Source of the DNA: Alistipes sp.
GTDB taxonomy: Bacteria; Bacteroidota; Bacteroidia; Bacteroidales; Rikenellaceae
Length of the DNA: 33,809 nucleotides
Assembly (NCBI GenBank): GCA_017629035.1
Contig: JAGBXX010000028.1
Location: 1-33,809, forward strand
Reading direction: 5' to 3'
Shown here: positions 33,284 through 33,809 of the stretch, in pieces
Position numbering within the stretch: the stretch's first letter is position 1
Layout: the number at the start of each line of letters is the position of its first letter
Translations under genes and position numbers: made by a program
The notes under the pieces: model-generated
Database searches by the model: none
The model's input: the letters and a program-made list of their open reading frames with translations, nothing else
What the model was told of the DNA's origin: nothing

Positions 33284-33809
33284 GGGTTACGTTTTTGTAA
33301 CCCGTGTGGTTTGAGGGAGCTAACTCAATAGGTGCGTGAATTCTCCATGTTGTCATGGGTTACGTTTTTGTAACCCGTGTGGCTTGAGAGAGTAAACTCA
33401 ATAGATGCGTGATTTCTCCATGTTGTCGTGGGTTACGTTTTTGTAACCCGTGTAGTTTGAGAGGGTAAACTCAATAGATGCGTGATTTCTCCATGTTATC
33501 GTGGGTTACGTTTTTGTAACCCGTGTGGTTTGAGGAAGTAAACTAAAGATGCGTGAATTCTCCATGTTGTCATGGGTTACATTTTCGTAACCCGTGTGGT
33601 TTGAGAGAGCTAACTCAATAGTTGCGTGATTTCTCTATGTTGTCATGGGTTACGTTTTTGTAACCCGTGTGGTTTGAGAGAGCTAACTCAATAGTTGCGT
33701 GATTTCTCTATGTTGTCATGGGTTACGTTTTTGTAACCCGTGTGGCTTGAGAGAGTAAACTCAATAGATGCGTGATTTCTCCATGTTGTCGTGGGTTACG
33801 TTTTTGTAA
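33284..33809. repeat. 73-bp tandem repeat array with conserved hairpin, open at window end
   Basis: Eight copies of a unit start at 33284, 33357, 33430, 33503, 33574, 33647, 33720 and 33793 (last one cut by the window edge). The spacing is 73 bp, once 71. Each copy holds the same perfect stem GGGTTAC/GTAACCC with a 6-base loop, and most hold a second small stem TTGAG/CTCAA. Units 2 and 7 are identical and units 5 and 6 differ only in the loop, showing recent unit duplication. The whole unit is conserved, so this is not a CRISPR array. No gene or promoter box is seen here. The stretch 33189-33283 before the array is AT-rich with a weak hairpin (33253-33271) and no gene. Confidence 0.93.

Noticed and set aside
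33284-33809. CRISPR array
   Set aside because: There are no unique spacers: the whole 73-bp unit is repeated, and the only invariant palindrome is part of a longer conserved unit. No cas gene is nearby.
33284-33809. Integron attC sites
   Set aside because: The hairpin stem does not fit the paired attC core motifs (RYYYAAC/GTTRRRY) with bulged bases, and no cassette genes lie between the copies.

Overview
The window looks like a chromosomal segment of a Bacteroidales bacterium, plausibly Rikenellaceae/Alistipes-like, though the genus is inference. The reasons are: -7 promoter boxes of the Bacteroidetes form TAnnTTTG at ten sites, an S46 dipeptidyl-peptidase, a lipidated TamA-type Omp85 protein (TamL), BACON-domain lipoproteins, an NfnAB-type oxidoreductase pair and a CarboxypepD_reg-type TonB receptor. 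No rRNA, tRNA, insertion sequence, phage gene or CRISPR array was recognised.

Layout. 1-4514: end of rpoB and complete rpoC, closed by a strong terminator. 4515-4873: a non-coding stretch with a 28-bp direct repeat and a terminator serving the opposite strand. 4874-9203: an alpha/beta hydrolase (minus), divergent from dapF and tamL (plus). 9450-12108 (minus): maf followed by a DPP11-like S46 peptidase. 12253-14769 (plus): a MATE transporter and a DUF1573 protein. 14810-17048: nfnA and nfnB/gltA, overlapping by 11 bp. 17048-17473: a large imperfect palindrome, then a structured leader for rplS. 17474-19643: rplS, lpxB and a divergent FAH-fold protein that overlaps lpxB by 4 bp. 19773-24156: two divergent, apparently paralogous BACON lipoproteins. 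24235-29242 (minus): recQ, a DEDDy 3'-5' exonuclease, rlmI-like methyltransferase and two small lipoproteins, tightly packed. 29327-33131 (plus): a PqqD-like protein, a His/Cys-rich envelope protein, a TonB receptor and a secreted HMA-domain protein with a His/Cys-rich tail. 33284-33809 and beyond: a 73-bp tandem repeat array, each unit carrying the same perfect hairpin.

Most of the window is core metabolism: transcription, translation, lysine/peptidoglycan DAP, lipid A, nucleotide sanitation and redox. The accessory material most worth a second look is (i) the metal-handling cassette at 29.3-33.1 kb, where a Cys-x3-Cys-Cys motif occurs both in the TonB receptor plug and three times in the HMA protein tail; (ii) the hairpin-bearing 73-bp tandem array that runs off the window end; (iii) the divergent BACON lipoprotein pair; and (iv) the palindromic and leader structures between gltA and rplS. 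No clearly new multi-gene defence or mobile system was found. The metal cassette and the repeat array are the best candidates for something under-described.
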